Positions 1-10,645 of a DNA stretch of 64,000 bases are shown one piece after another. Source of the DNA: Apium graveolens (lineage: Eukaryota; Streptophyta; Magnoliopsida; Apiales; Apiaceae); assembly GCF_009905375.1 (NCBI RefSeq), contig NC_133652.1, forward strand, positions 125,047,058 to 125,111,057, read 5' to 3'. The position numbers and the translations under genes were made by a program. Positions within the stretch are counted from its first letter, which is position 1. The number at the start of each line of letters is the position of its first letter. The notes beneath the pieces are model-generated. The model had not been told where the DNA came from. It saw only the letters and a list, made by a program, of their open reading frames with translations, and did no database searches.

Positions 1-2362
1 AATTAATTTTAATTGATTATTTAATTAGATTTAATTATTTAAAATTGATTTAAAAATTCTGAAAAATAGTTTCGAGCTTTAAAATATTATTTTAAATTAT
101 TTTCCAAGCTCGATAATTCTTATAAAATTATTTTAGGGTGTTCGAACCCTATTATTTAATTATTAAATGATTCGGAGATCGTTTTTATTCCGAAAAATGT
201 TCAAAAATTTATAATAAATCAACCGTTCGTCTGTTTAATACGAAACGAACGCGTACAGACTCAGAAAAATATTCTGCTTTCATTAAAAATACTTTCGAGA
301 CCCAAATCCTTTTGTTTCGAAAGGTCGTATGTTTTACGAATCATTCCAAGGCAATTATTTATCGATAAATTATATTTTTGACCCGATTTCAGTTTTAAAC
401 ATATCGAGTCGACCCTTCTGACGAACCGAGTTATATGTGATGTGAATTATGTGATACGTGGATTATGTGATTACGTGCTATGTGAATTATGTGCGTACGT
501 GGGTCAAGATTCCTGTATTTGTCTGTCATAATTATGTGTGGGCTATCGTATGGGTAGACGATAGGATTTTGACGCGCAGTTCGTCGAGTGATTATCGTTT
601 AGACAATTAAAGTTATATCTTTTAATTATAGATGCGGATCTCTCGAGCTGATCGGGACAAGACGTTGGATAAGGAATGAGATGGAATGGTATTGGGTATC
701 TGGCTTCTAGCAATCGCAGGAGCAGCATATCAGTCAAGTGTTGAAAAGAAGGACAGTGATGTATTGAGACAGAATGTCAGAATAGATGCGTCATTGCGAG
801 TGTGACTAACTGCTAAAATCCAAAGGCAAGTACCCCTGACTTCACTTATCATTCAAGTGACGTTTATTTCGAATTATATTATGCAAGTATTGTTTTCCCT
901 ATTCTCTGTTCGGAATAGATAAATGTTTTACATATCGCTGAATTAAATAATTCTGTTTATGCAAATACTCATCTGTTATTCTATATTCAGAATAGTCAAG
1001 TGATTTTACTTATCCAATTTCTGGATTTACAAATGTTTTGGATTTGAGAAAAGTGATTTGGTTGCGAATATTCCTACCCAAGAATTGGGGGAATAAAATT
1101 ATTTCGGGTGTCGGTTATTATGACCCCATTTCAATAAAAGGTTTTAAGATTGGATCATAATTGCGTAAGTGACCGGGACGGACGGTCCAGCGGAGGGCTA
1201 TTTCTAAGTGCCATATGAAATATTATGACACCATTTTGCCACAGGCTAGTTATGCCTTTTTGTTTGAGTACTCGTGTTTTTGGGGTCACGTTTCTATGAA
1301 TCATGACCTTGTGCTATCACACGGGCTGATCAGCATGTGATAGTACGTCCGTCGGAGGATGATCCTAATCTAAATTATCATATCATTTTTGATATTCATA
1401 GAATAAATGATTTATCAACTGATTCTGTTTTGGATTAAAAGTACTGATTCTGTTTTGGATTAAAAGTGAATTGTGGCTTTGATTCAGTTTCTGATTTTGT
1501 GGATACTTACGTTGTTGTTAAATATCAAAGGTGGTATTAGTATAGATGATTGATGTTGACTTCAGTATGGGTGTTGTGAGCATCAAAGTTCGTATTGATA
1601 TCTAATTTGATATGACAACAAAATAAGTATTAATATTAAGAGTTGAGTTTTGAGTAAAGTTTATGATTCAATCCATAATCATTGTTTCATGTTATTGTGG
1701 TTTACGATATTTCCATAAACACTATTTTACGAGTTTTATTCTCATCAAGATTCAAAGTATTGCTGAAGCCTTTCGCTTGAAAATATCAAAAAGAGTTTAT
1801 AATTCAGCAATTATGATTTTAAATGTTCTGCTCTAATGCAGATATCGGTTTTATATCAAAAGACCCTATATATGCTATAATGATCTTGCTGAGCATTTCT
1901 TCCGCTCATACTTGCCTGTTTTTAAATTTAACCTCCAGTGAGGATTAGCTTGCTGTTTAGCCGCGTAATTCGAGGAAGCAAAGAAGAAGCTTTTCGAAGG
2001 TGGTTGGTCCAGGGTTTGCGGACTAGTGTAAGTTTTATTATGTAAAGTTGTTTATATTATATTATATTATAGTTTTGTATTTTATTTGGGCCTAGTATAC
2101 TTCATTTCGAAGTTATACTAGTGGGTTTAGTTTTGAGTTGGAATTTATTGAAAAGAGATTTAAAAGAAAGTGAAAAATTTATTTGTGGAATTTGGAATTC
2201 TTGTTTCTAGAACTGTAACCTTAAAAGATCTTGGAGTAGTTTGGGGTCATTTATGATAATTATCTTCCGCTGGCATTTATTTATTGATTTAACAGGTTAA
2301 TTTGGATTGAAGTTTTATAGTGACGACCAAATCCTCTGACCCCGGATTTGGGGGCGTTACAT
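1..2362 (+). mobile_element. Ty3/gypsy LTR A, 3' part
   Basis: This is AT-rich non-coding sequence ending in GGGGGCGTTACA at 2351-2362. That terminus is the reverse complement of the start of LTR D (TGTAACGCCCCC at 9429 and 22321). Positions 1 to about 1000 match, in inverted orientation, LTR B at about 3700-4600 (shared blocks at 205-297 against 4236-4330, and 365-520 against 4020-4180). No primer-binding site follows 2362, so this is a 3' LTR or solo LTR with its 5' part left of the window. The next bases (TCTAC) fall within a copia LTR, which suggests insertion into that LTR. The end motifs and great length recall Tekay/Del-type gypsy elements, but no coding region confirms the lineage. 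Confidence 0.75.
1418..1467. repeat. 25-bp perfect tandem duplication
   Basis: Two adjacent identical 25-bp units (1418-1442 and 1443-1467) lie inside LTR A. They look like a local slippage duplication. Confidence 0.9.
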
Positions 2363-3454
2363 CTACTGGGTATAGGAATTTGTACACGAAGATAGTGTAT
2401 GATCAATAAAGGATCTACCCCTTCCAGTGAAGGAAGCGAATGTTCAAGGCTGATCCACTAATGCTAGTTCAGGAATCTCTTGCCAGAGTGAATGAAATTA
2501 GAAAGGAGTTTCTAATTTGCATAGAACTAAGCATAGTAAATGGTAAGCAGGTGATTAAATTAGATAGGCTTGACATGAGATCCATGCCTTGTATTTAATC
2601 AGGACATTGTAGGGTAGAAGGAGTTTATTGTACGGTAACTATTCACTGAATAGGTTCTTGGTATTCTAAGCAGTGAATTCGTATTATCCGGATAGTCGCG
2701 ATATGCTGAGAAGTATCCCTCACGATGTAGAATAAATATGATTAATTAATTAATCATATTTAATAAATTAGAGAATTTATATAAATAATGATAAAATAGT
2801 TTTATTATTATTTATTTCTACTACCGGCTTAATATTGAACTTACAGGGTCACACCATAAAAAGAAAATGATTTAATGGTGGAGAAATTAATTAATAATGG
2901 CTGATAATTATTTATTTATGAAATAAATAATTAATTGGAAAATTTAATAATTGATTAAATGAGATTTAATTGATTATAAATTAATTAAGAAAAGTTCCTA
3001 ATATTATTAATTAAGAATTTAATTTTGGAAATTAAATCAAGAGAGAGAATTATTTCTAAAGTGTTTAGAAAAAGGATTAATAATTAAAAGGTGTTTTAAT
3101 TATTAATGAGAATAATAAATGGGTTAATAATAATAATATTTTATGGGAAAATTTCAGCTGAAAATTTTGCCTATAAATATACTATTATAAACCCTATTTT
3201 TATTCCAACCCAAATTTTTCAGAAAACCTAATTCTCTCCACCTCCTCCTCCTCCTCATCGTTTTCTTGGTGGATACCGGTGGAGTGCTTCACGTTTGAGG
3301 AGCAGCTGCTAAGGATCTCCGATCGTTGCTTTTGGATCGCTATTAAAGGTTAGTAATCGATTCATATGTTTTAATCACGATTTATATGCTTTTATTTGGA
3401 TTTTATATGTGTAAAAGTGTTTTACCATGCCTCCGCTGCGATTAAAATCCATCA
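2363..3454 (+). mobile_element. copia LTR, 5' part missing
   Basis: It matches the last 1092 bp of the copia LTRs at 28826-30479, 35146-36803 and 40889-42540, starting at CTACTGGGTATAGG and ending AAAATCCATCA where the others end AAAATCCAACA. No primer-binding site follows, so it is a solo or 3' LTR. Its 5' side stops where LTR A begins, consistent with LTR A having inserted into it. It is a useful outgroup for telling ancestral from derived bases in the three-LTR array. Confidence 0.85.
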
Positions 3455-6060
3455 ATCCAGGCCCATTTCTAGCCTCCATAGATAAAGGGTCTGGTCCATC
3501 CCCAGCCCCTAGGGTCCAGTCCATCAGTGACCCTTATCATAACCATCAAGTCCATAGAGTATTTTAATGCTAAACCATTTTGATTAAAACAAAATGATTA
3601 AGGGTTCACAAATAACCCGTAATAATAGGTATTTTCTCAAAATATCAATCAGTAATAATAGAAGAACAATATTGAAGGATACTTGCATAATTAAGATTCA
3701 TTGCAGCAAAATATAAAAACCTTTACTTATTCTGAATATAGAATAGGCAAGAAATATTTGCCTCAATTGATCCGCTTTTTAACTTTGAATCACCATTCTA
3801 TGTTCACCTCTACTCTGTATCCACTGGTCTTATTTATCACATATAATCAGGCTTTACTTTTACTATCAATGTCTGGGTTTGAATGCCTCAAACTATGTAT
3901 ATCTATCATAAAAGATAATATTTCAATTAATCGACAATATATAATTGTCTAGTCTATACGTTTATCCTTATTGTCTATCTACCTGATAATAACATATAAG
4001 GATCACATTTAATCATATACAGTTTAAAAGATACGTGGATTTAGAATTCACATAACACGTAAACACATAAGGCACGTATCACATAATTAATGTAACATAT
4101 GATTCAGTTCGTCAAGACATTTTACTCGATGTATTTAAAATTGAAATCGAGTCGAAATACGACTTTTCGATAGTTACGTGACTTAGAAACGTTTAAAAAA
4201 TCAAGCGCCCTTTCGAAATGAAAGATTTATTTCTCAAAAGTATTTTTAATAGAAGCAGAATATTTTTTTTTGAGTCTAAATGCATTCGTTTTGTATTAAA
4301 CAGACAAACGGTCTATTTATTATGAATAAAATAAGAATAATTCAATTAATTATAATAATAATAATTTAATTTTAAATACCTTTATATATTTTTTAAAAGC
4401 TCAAAATGATTTTTAATTATTTGTCTTAATTATAAATAATTACATTTTATTTAACTATTTATAGATAAAATTAATTGATTAAATTAACTAATCAATTAAT
4501 TAAATCAATAAATAATTAAATCAAATTTTAAAATTTTGGAAATAATAAAGAATATAATTTTCTAGAATTAAAAATAATTCAGTAAATTATTTAAAAATAA
4601 ATAACCAAATTATTTTTGAATTAAAAGTAATTTTTGGAATTTAAAATATGAATTTTGAATTATTTTAAAATAGGAATTCCAGAAAAATATTTTGGAAAAC
4701 CGATTTGGGGAGAAATGGATCAAAACCAGGTTAGAATCGGGTTCGAATCCAGGTTGGGAAGAACAAATTCCGGTCACCAAGAACCCGGAATCTGGCGACG
4801 ATTCCGACCACCTGAATCTTTTCCGGCCACCTCGATTCTGGCCAAATGACGTATCGTTTGCACTGGTTTTTGACTCCAATCAATTCTAAATCAATCCAGA
4901 AACCCAAAAACGGTCACAACTAACCAAACTCATCCCCGGATTCCATTATCCGGCCAAATCGAACTAACTTTCGTCCAAACATCGATTTGGCTAAATCATA
5001 CATGAAACTTCAAGATTTATAGCTTAAATTAAAGCTTTTAACATATACAATCAAAGCCCGGACATCTAACACCAAATATTACTCTAAAATAGTAAACGAT
5101 TAAATCAAAATTGAACATAAACCCTACTCGAATTTCACTATCTAGAAATCGTTTGATGAAATTGATAACATAAATCGATTGTAAACATTCATATGAAGCT
5201 ATTCAAACCATTAAATCAATCAAAAAACCCTAAAATCAAAAAGCCCGAAATTTAGTCAAGAACCCAAAAAATCAAAATCAAATATCTGTGAATCTGTGCA
5301 TGAAATTGATTACATTATTCAAAAGTACAGATCAAGAGCTTCAATTTGAGTAATTACATGACTATGATTGAACCCTAGAATCACCAAAAATCAACGATTG
5401 ATTCTTCGATCCGAATTCAAAAACCCTAACCCAATTTTCAGAGAATAATCTGATTTTTCTGATTTTTTTATATAATTAAAAAATAATTAAATTATATTTA
5501 TAGTTATAAAAAAATACCCTTAAAATTATTTAAGGCCTAATTATATCGTTGGATAAAATAATTAGCCCAAAATTAATAATTAATAGGGAATAATTTTTAA
5601 TCCAATAAATACAAAAATTATGTCAAAATTTCCCAAAAATTACGAATAATCCAAAAATGCAAAAAACAAATTGAATATTTGAAAGTCGCACAATTCTATA
5701 AAAATACGATTTTGTGGGCTTTAACGTCCCGGTAGGGGCACGGAAAAATCATTTTTCTCGAAATGAGATATTTTCTAAATTATATTTTGAAAATCAATAT
5801 GGTAAGTACCATATTATGCAAAATAAGGCCAAATGCCCTACGCGCAATAACGACTATTAAAATTGATTCATGATAACATAATACTCAATACAAACACATT
5901 TAACACGTGATGAAATAACCGAAAAATATCCCGAACCATACTACTTATATATAACACAGAACAACTAGCATTTTTTGATCAATCATAATTTATAATATCA
6001 TAAATCACATAATACTCATTTAATATAACACAAAATAGTCATAATTTCTCGGTTCTTACA
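3455..6060 (-). mobile_element. Ty3/gypsy LTR B (minus strand)
   Basis: The right end GGTTCTTACA (to 6060) reads TGTAAGAACC on the minus strand, a typical LTR start. The left part is the reverse complement of LTR A. Short open frames around 4610-4890 overlap on both strands, have no recognisable domain and are not genes. The minus strand around 5340-5470 resembles a plant transcript leader (GGGTTAGGGTTTTTG). The left end is cut by the copia LTR, and the right flank is Sirevirus-like sequence, so this LTR probably inserted into that element. Confidence 0.7.
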
Positions 6061-6470
6061 TATATGCTGAGGAGATTGAGATGTTTGAGCAACGGTCAAA
6101 TAAAATGAAAGCCAAAGGATTGAGCAGTGTGTCTCCTAATGGTGTATTTTTGCATATAAATACACATATGTTATCAAGGTAAAGGATCAATTTTCTTGAC
6201 AGTTATTCCTTGGATGAATGGCTCAAGCTGGTAGAAGCTCTAAGAGGAACATAAATCATTGAAGAACTTGAAGTCCTAGCCAGACTCAAAGATCTAATTA
6301 GAGAATAGCCAGGCTATGAGAAATTCAGATAATCATGTACTTTAAATTCATATGTAACTACAACAATTACTTTATAATTGTCAGTCTCGTTTTATTTAAT
6401 TTAGCTGGGGGTTAGTCTTGTTATCATGCATGAATTTATGACAAGTAATCTTCTCGCAATTGGGGGAGAT
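6061..6470 (+). mobile_element. Sirevirus-like internal remnant with PPT
   Basis: This is the last about 410 bp of an internal region, ending in the polypurine tract AATTGGGGGAGAT (6458-6470). That tract is the same as in the complete element, where it lies on the minus strand at 10459-10471. The beginning could encode the tail of an open frame, but nothing is recognisable and stops are frequent. All upstream coding sequence is missing at the junction with LTR B. Confidence 0.65.
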
Positions 6471-7705
6471 TATTGTGTAAAACATGCCTGTACATAAAAA
6501 GACTAAGTCATCTTGATAACCCTAAGGATAAGTTATATGATAATTTAATTTTGTATTCTGTAATTATATTTCTTGAGTCTGTAAAAATGTTAAGTAGATT
6601 AGATTGGAGGATTTTTCTATGAACAACCATCAAGCTAAGGAATGAACTCTGGAAGAAGATCAAATCTGATCACGTCTCAGAGAGAAGTGTAGCAGCTTGG
6701 AGTGAATAAAGTTATTCTAGGAAAAATATTCTAAGTCAGACATCGACAAGTCACAGATCAAGGAATATCGAGAAGTATGTCGAGAAGTCTAAAATGACTT
6801 GTAGAGAAGTCCCAAGAGATATCGATAAGTCAATATGCATGTAGAGATCTCAGTTATCGACAAGTCAAAAAGTCCATTTAGAGAACTGGAGATAATGACA
6901 AGTCATTTCTTCATGTAGAGATCTAGAGATCTCGACAAGTCAAATCTACCTGTAGAGAACCAGGGATATCGACAAGTCAAAATCCTATGTAGAGAACTAG
7001 AGATATCAATAAATCATTCTACTTGTAGAGAATTAAAGACCTCGATAAGTCATTAACACATGTAGAGAACTCAAGATATAAATAAATTATTTTACTTATC
7101 GATATGTGACATCACTACAGAACAAAAGAGATCTCGATAAATAACTTCATAATTCAGAATGCAGACAATTTAAAGATTTAAGATTATCAGTCAACAAATA
7201 ATTCCATCATTGAATTGGAAAGACTACAAACGCTACTTGAAGAATACAAGATCAACGGCCAAGATTCACTGGACAAATGAGGTTCACAGACCTATTAGAT
7301 TCTGCAAAGATTTGTTAACTCTGGTAATGAAAAATAAACAAAGTAGCTTTAGAAACTGCGTTTGTCCAATTTAGTGCAAGTTTTGTAATTCCATGCATGT
7401 TGATCAATAAAGCCTATCATGGGTCTTTTGTTTAGGTATAACAAATAAATCTAGGAAATATCTTGAATTCTCTCTCAAGAATTGTAGCTGAGTTCTTATC
7501 TTTAAAAACAGAAATTTTTAGCAAGACAAATTTGATTTTAATAAATCAAGTGAGTTTTTGATAATTTATCAGTGTGTTTAAATTTAAGCATTTTATCACT
7601 ACAAGTTCATATATCAACTTTGTTCCAAACAGCCAAACACTTTCACAGTTAACTAAAATTCAAGAAAACACATTCACCCCCCTATGTTGCATTTCATACC
7701 TAACA
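6471..7705 (+). mobile_element. Sirevirus-like LTR (1235 bp)
   Basis: It starts directly after the polypurine tract. The first bases read TATTGTG where the complete element has TGTTGTG, so the terminal TG has mutated. It ends CACCCCCCTATG...CCTAACA at 7705, parallel to the 3' end of the complete element's LTR (ending GGGACTAACA). A possible polyadenylation region (AATAAAGC) lies near 7410. This is the 3' LTR of a different, older family from 9435-22315. Confidence 0.7.
6740..7110 (+). repeat. Tandem repeats of about 35-45 bp with a TCGACAAGTCA core
   Basis: About ten imperfect units contain GTAGAGAACT..AGATATCGACAAGTCA, for example near 6742, 6835, 6905, 6940, 6970 and 7035. They sit in the U3-side half of the LTR, where enhancer-like repeats are common. 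Confidence 0.8.
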
Positions 7706-8449
7706 CACCCAAAATTAGGCATGACATAGTTTAGTTCTCGTAACCTAGAAAGATCGCATGAAGATAGTTCCCGCCTAAAAGTAGATTTGGGACTGAATTG
7801 CATAAGAAGCCTTAAAAATATAAACATGTTGGACTTGGGCCAACAAGTGTCTGTTACCGCCCAAAGGTGGGCTTCCAGTCAAAAAGGAAAGGTTCTGGGC
7901 CAAAGGTCAAGCCCAATATATAAAGACTATTTTACGAAGTTTGTCAAAGAAGGAACGACTAAGCCCAAAGGTTAACATTGGGCCTCTATTAATAAATTCA
8001 AATTTAATCGAATCAATACTTATTCCTATAATGGATTAGACCCCATCCTGGCTAACAGCCTTGTCCTGTTAGGGGCGGTCGAAGGTTGTCACCCCTTCGA
8101 AGTCTAAGGTCTATAACTCAATACTTAGTTACCTTTTCTCTCATGGTCCTAGGTCAACATTGACTCCAATATTCTCAGGTCAATGACTTGGCCGCCATAC
8201 TTTGAAAATTTAACTAGGCTCAAAAGGCCTGTGATGACTCTACCAAAAGGTTGTGGCCCCGATCTAATAAGGTGTCAAAAAGGTGAGCTCAGACCCATCT
8301 AGGTTACTTGTTCTCCAAGAACTATGTTTGGCTTGATTCTCTATGAATAAGGGTATGTAGGCATATTATATCTGTTTATTTTTACAATTAGTAAGGAATG
8401 TCGCAGAAAGCGATCAATAATAAACTAGACTAGACACAAGAACAAACAT
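7706..8449 (+). mobile_element. Tat-like LTR relic
   Basis: The segment GGCTTGATTCTCTATGAATA...TATGTAGGCAT (about 8330-8365) matches the Tat LTR at 54211-54255 and 63951-63990. Pyrimidine-rich blocks near 8040-8110 are also LTR-like. The right end AACAAACA near 8449 is a guess, and no primer-binding site follows. The short frame at 7787-7975 has no domain and is rejected as a gene. Confidence 0.45.
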
Positions 8450-9428
8450 ATGTACTATAACCTGCTGATCAGTCAGGATACAGTATGGACCTATGCCCAT
8501 CTACATAGACCCCCCATCATATCGGGTACCCATGCATATTCTGGCCTTAATAAAACAAAGGGTCTAGTCCATTCTTGGCCCAATCCGTAACCAACCAGTC
8601 TATCATGTAAGCATCCAAAATCATCGGTATGCTTAGATGTCATCCCAACAACACAATTCATAACTAGATATAGATAATGCGCAAGAAAAGGGAATATGAG
8701 TGGAAGCGTTCAACTTATATAGAATAACAAGAATTATTGTAAGAATCGTTATCAAAAGAAAGATAACTGAATTGCAGTAGTCCGGAACAAATATCATATG
8801 TTTAAGGTATCAATAATTATCATAATGAAAGATCAATAAATATGCGTGCTAGCATAATCCGTATCAGGTGTAACAATAGGTAAGATATTTCACTATTCTG
8901 AAATTAGAATAGGGAAGACAACTTGTCTGGTATGCGATCAAAACAAATTCTACTACTTCTAGCTAATCCTAACTTGTACTGCCTCGTTCGATTCGTATCT
9001 ATAAATAAAAGATACCAATTTAATTGGCTTGTATAATAATTGCACAACAAATTTTTATCCGTCTATAGCCTATCGTCTACCAGTATGATAATAAATAACT
9101 CATAAAATAATTAAAGATAGCAATTGGGACTCAACCATACACCTAAATCGTATATCACATAAATCAGGTCAACATACAGGTCATTAAAATACTTCTAGAA
9201 TTGAAATCAGGTCGTTATTCACATTTTTACACAATATTTGACTCATAAATAACTTTATAGGCTATTCAATCCACATTTCTAAAATAATTTAGGTCTAAAA
9301 ATAAATAAATATCGAGAGCGGACTCGTTTCCGAAATAAATTAGGATTTAAAATAATTTTTATCAGAAGAGGGTCATTTTTCTATTTTTAGAACGTCCATT
9401 TCATTTAAAATAGATAAATTGTTCGATG
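8450..9428 (-). mobile_element. Ty3/gypsy LTR C relic (minus strand)
   Basis: It is similar to LTR B, same strand: 8530-8600 resembles 3465-3540 (AAAGGGTCTRGTCCAT), 8890-8930 resembles 3715-3760, and 9150-9420 resembles 4080-4330. It stops where LTR D begins at 9429. Nothing coding is present. Confidence 0.6.
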
Positions 9429-9429
9429 T

Positions 9430-9434
9430 GTAAC
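9430..9434. repeat. Target-site duplication GTAAC (pair at 22316-22320)
   Basis: Five identical bases flank the Sirevirus-type element. Removing the element and one copy rejoins TGTAAC to GCCCCCAAATCC, restoring the start of LTR D. Confidence 0.95.
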
Positions 9435-9979
9435 TGTTAGTCCCTTAACAATATAGCAAGAATTACAGAAGGAGGTTGAATGGAATTCTTGAACCTTTTT
9501 CTTAAAATAAAAATGTTCAAACTCGAATATAGATATAAGTGTTTTAATTAGCACAATGCAGAATAAAAACTTAAGTGAATCAAAACATAAGTAATTAAAA
9601 ACAAGAGTCTTTAAAAACTTTCCGGTGGATTTAAACAATTCCACCAGAGATATATATTATATCGAGAGAACTCTGTGTGCAAGAATGCTCACAGCTGCTT
9701 ACAAATTTGAACTACTGAGAATACAGAGAAATGCTAATAATTCTGCTTACAAATGTTTCTCACCTTTTTTTTTGTATCTCAGATCTTAGTTTCTATTTGC
9801 TACTTCTTGGTTTATATAATACCAAGATTACAAAATCAAAAGACAGGATCATTATAAAAACTATCGGGTCTAATGCTTTGTTACTTTGTTCTCTATTACC
9901 CAGTTAATAGGCTTCCTCATTCCATTTGCATACACTTCGACGCATGTGACCAGTTGTCACTGTCAACTGATATTTAAAT

Positions 9980-10128
9980 TCTTTATCCGTTGAGTACATG
10001 ATCATCCGTCGACTTTATGATCATCCGTTGTTGGCTTCATTGATCATCCGTCGACTGCTATATAAAACATCCGTTGATAGACATTTGATCATCCGTCGAT
10101 GACTTTGTTAATCATCCGTTGGTAGCTA
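9980..10128. repeat. Motif cluster ATCCGTCGA/ATCCGTTGA, LTR cluster 1
   Basis: Seven copies of TYATCCGTYG are spaced about 16-27 bp apart. A homologous cluster sits in the other LTR at 21838-21985. See also 10320-10386 and the internal clusters. Confidence 0.85.
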
Positions 10129-10304
10129 TTTTGGCACTTGACTTCAATTCATTTATGCAGAATTACAAGACATCATCTATGTATAATTAATCAACCTATT
10201 CTGCATATCTAGGTAAAGTCAACATGACTTATATGCTACTACAGAATCTATACAAAGGTGTATGCAGAAATGTACTACAGACTCATTATTATATAAGCTA
10301 CTCA

Positions 10305-10386
10305 CTCGATGGATAATAAGTCATCATCCGTCGGGACTATATTGAGTTATCCGTCGGGACTATAATTCTTATCCGTCGAGTGCTAC
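10305..10386. repeat. Motif cluster, LTR cluster 2
   Basis: One CTCGATGGATAA on the plus strand is followed by three TYATCCGTCGRG copies about 25 bp apart. The counterpart is at 22160-22240. Confidence 0.85.
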
Positions 10387-10458
10387 ATTATTTCACTAAG
10401 TAAAATCTACTTAGGTGTTTTGTTTATGAAACATCAAGTACATAACATATGCACAACA

Positions 10459-10471
10459 ATCTCCCCCAATT
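10459..10471 (-). other. Polypurine tract of the Sirevirus-type element
   Basis: On the minus strand it reads AATTGGGGGAGAT, immediately before the 3' LTR. It primes plus-strand DNA synthesis. Confidence 0.9.
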
Positions 10472-10645
10472 TATGTCTACTGTAATTGTAGACAAAAATT
10501 AAGAGATACTTGATGATAGCAAAACATCCTAAACATACAGCTTTGAAGAAAAGTAGATAATACTGAAAGTGCTTCAATTAATCAAAATGTGCAAAGTTTA
10601 GCTCACAGTCATTTCAAGATGCTCCTCTAGCCTGAGCAGATTTTT

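Larger units (their letters stand above)
9435..10458 (-). mobile_element. Sirevirus-type 3' LTR
   Basis: 1024 bp, matching 21292-22315 with scattered substitutions. It contains two clusters of the ATCCGTCGA motif and no coding capacity. The short frame at 9405-9644 crosses the LTR edge and is spurious. Confidence 0.95.

Noticed and set aside
4610..4889. Overlapping open frames on both strands (60-90 residues)
   Set aside because: They lie inside LTR B, show no domain and are chance frames.
6740..7110. CRISPR-like regular repeats
   Set aside because: Units are imperfect and tandem without unique spacers, inside a plant LTR.
7787..7975. 62-residue frame
   Set aside because: It lies in an LTR relic, has no domain and no supporting context.
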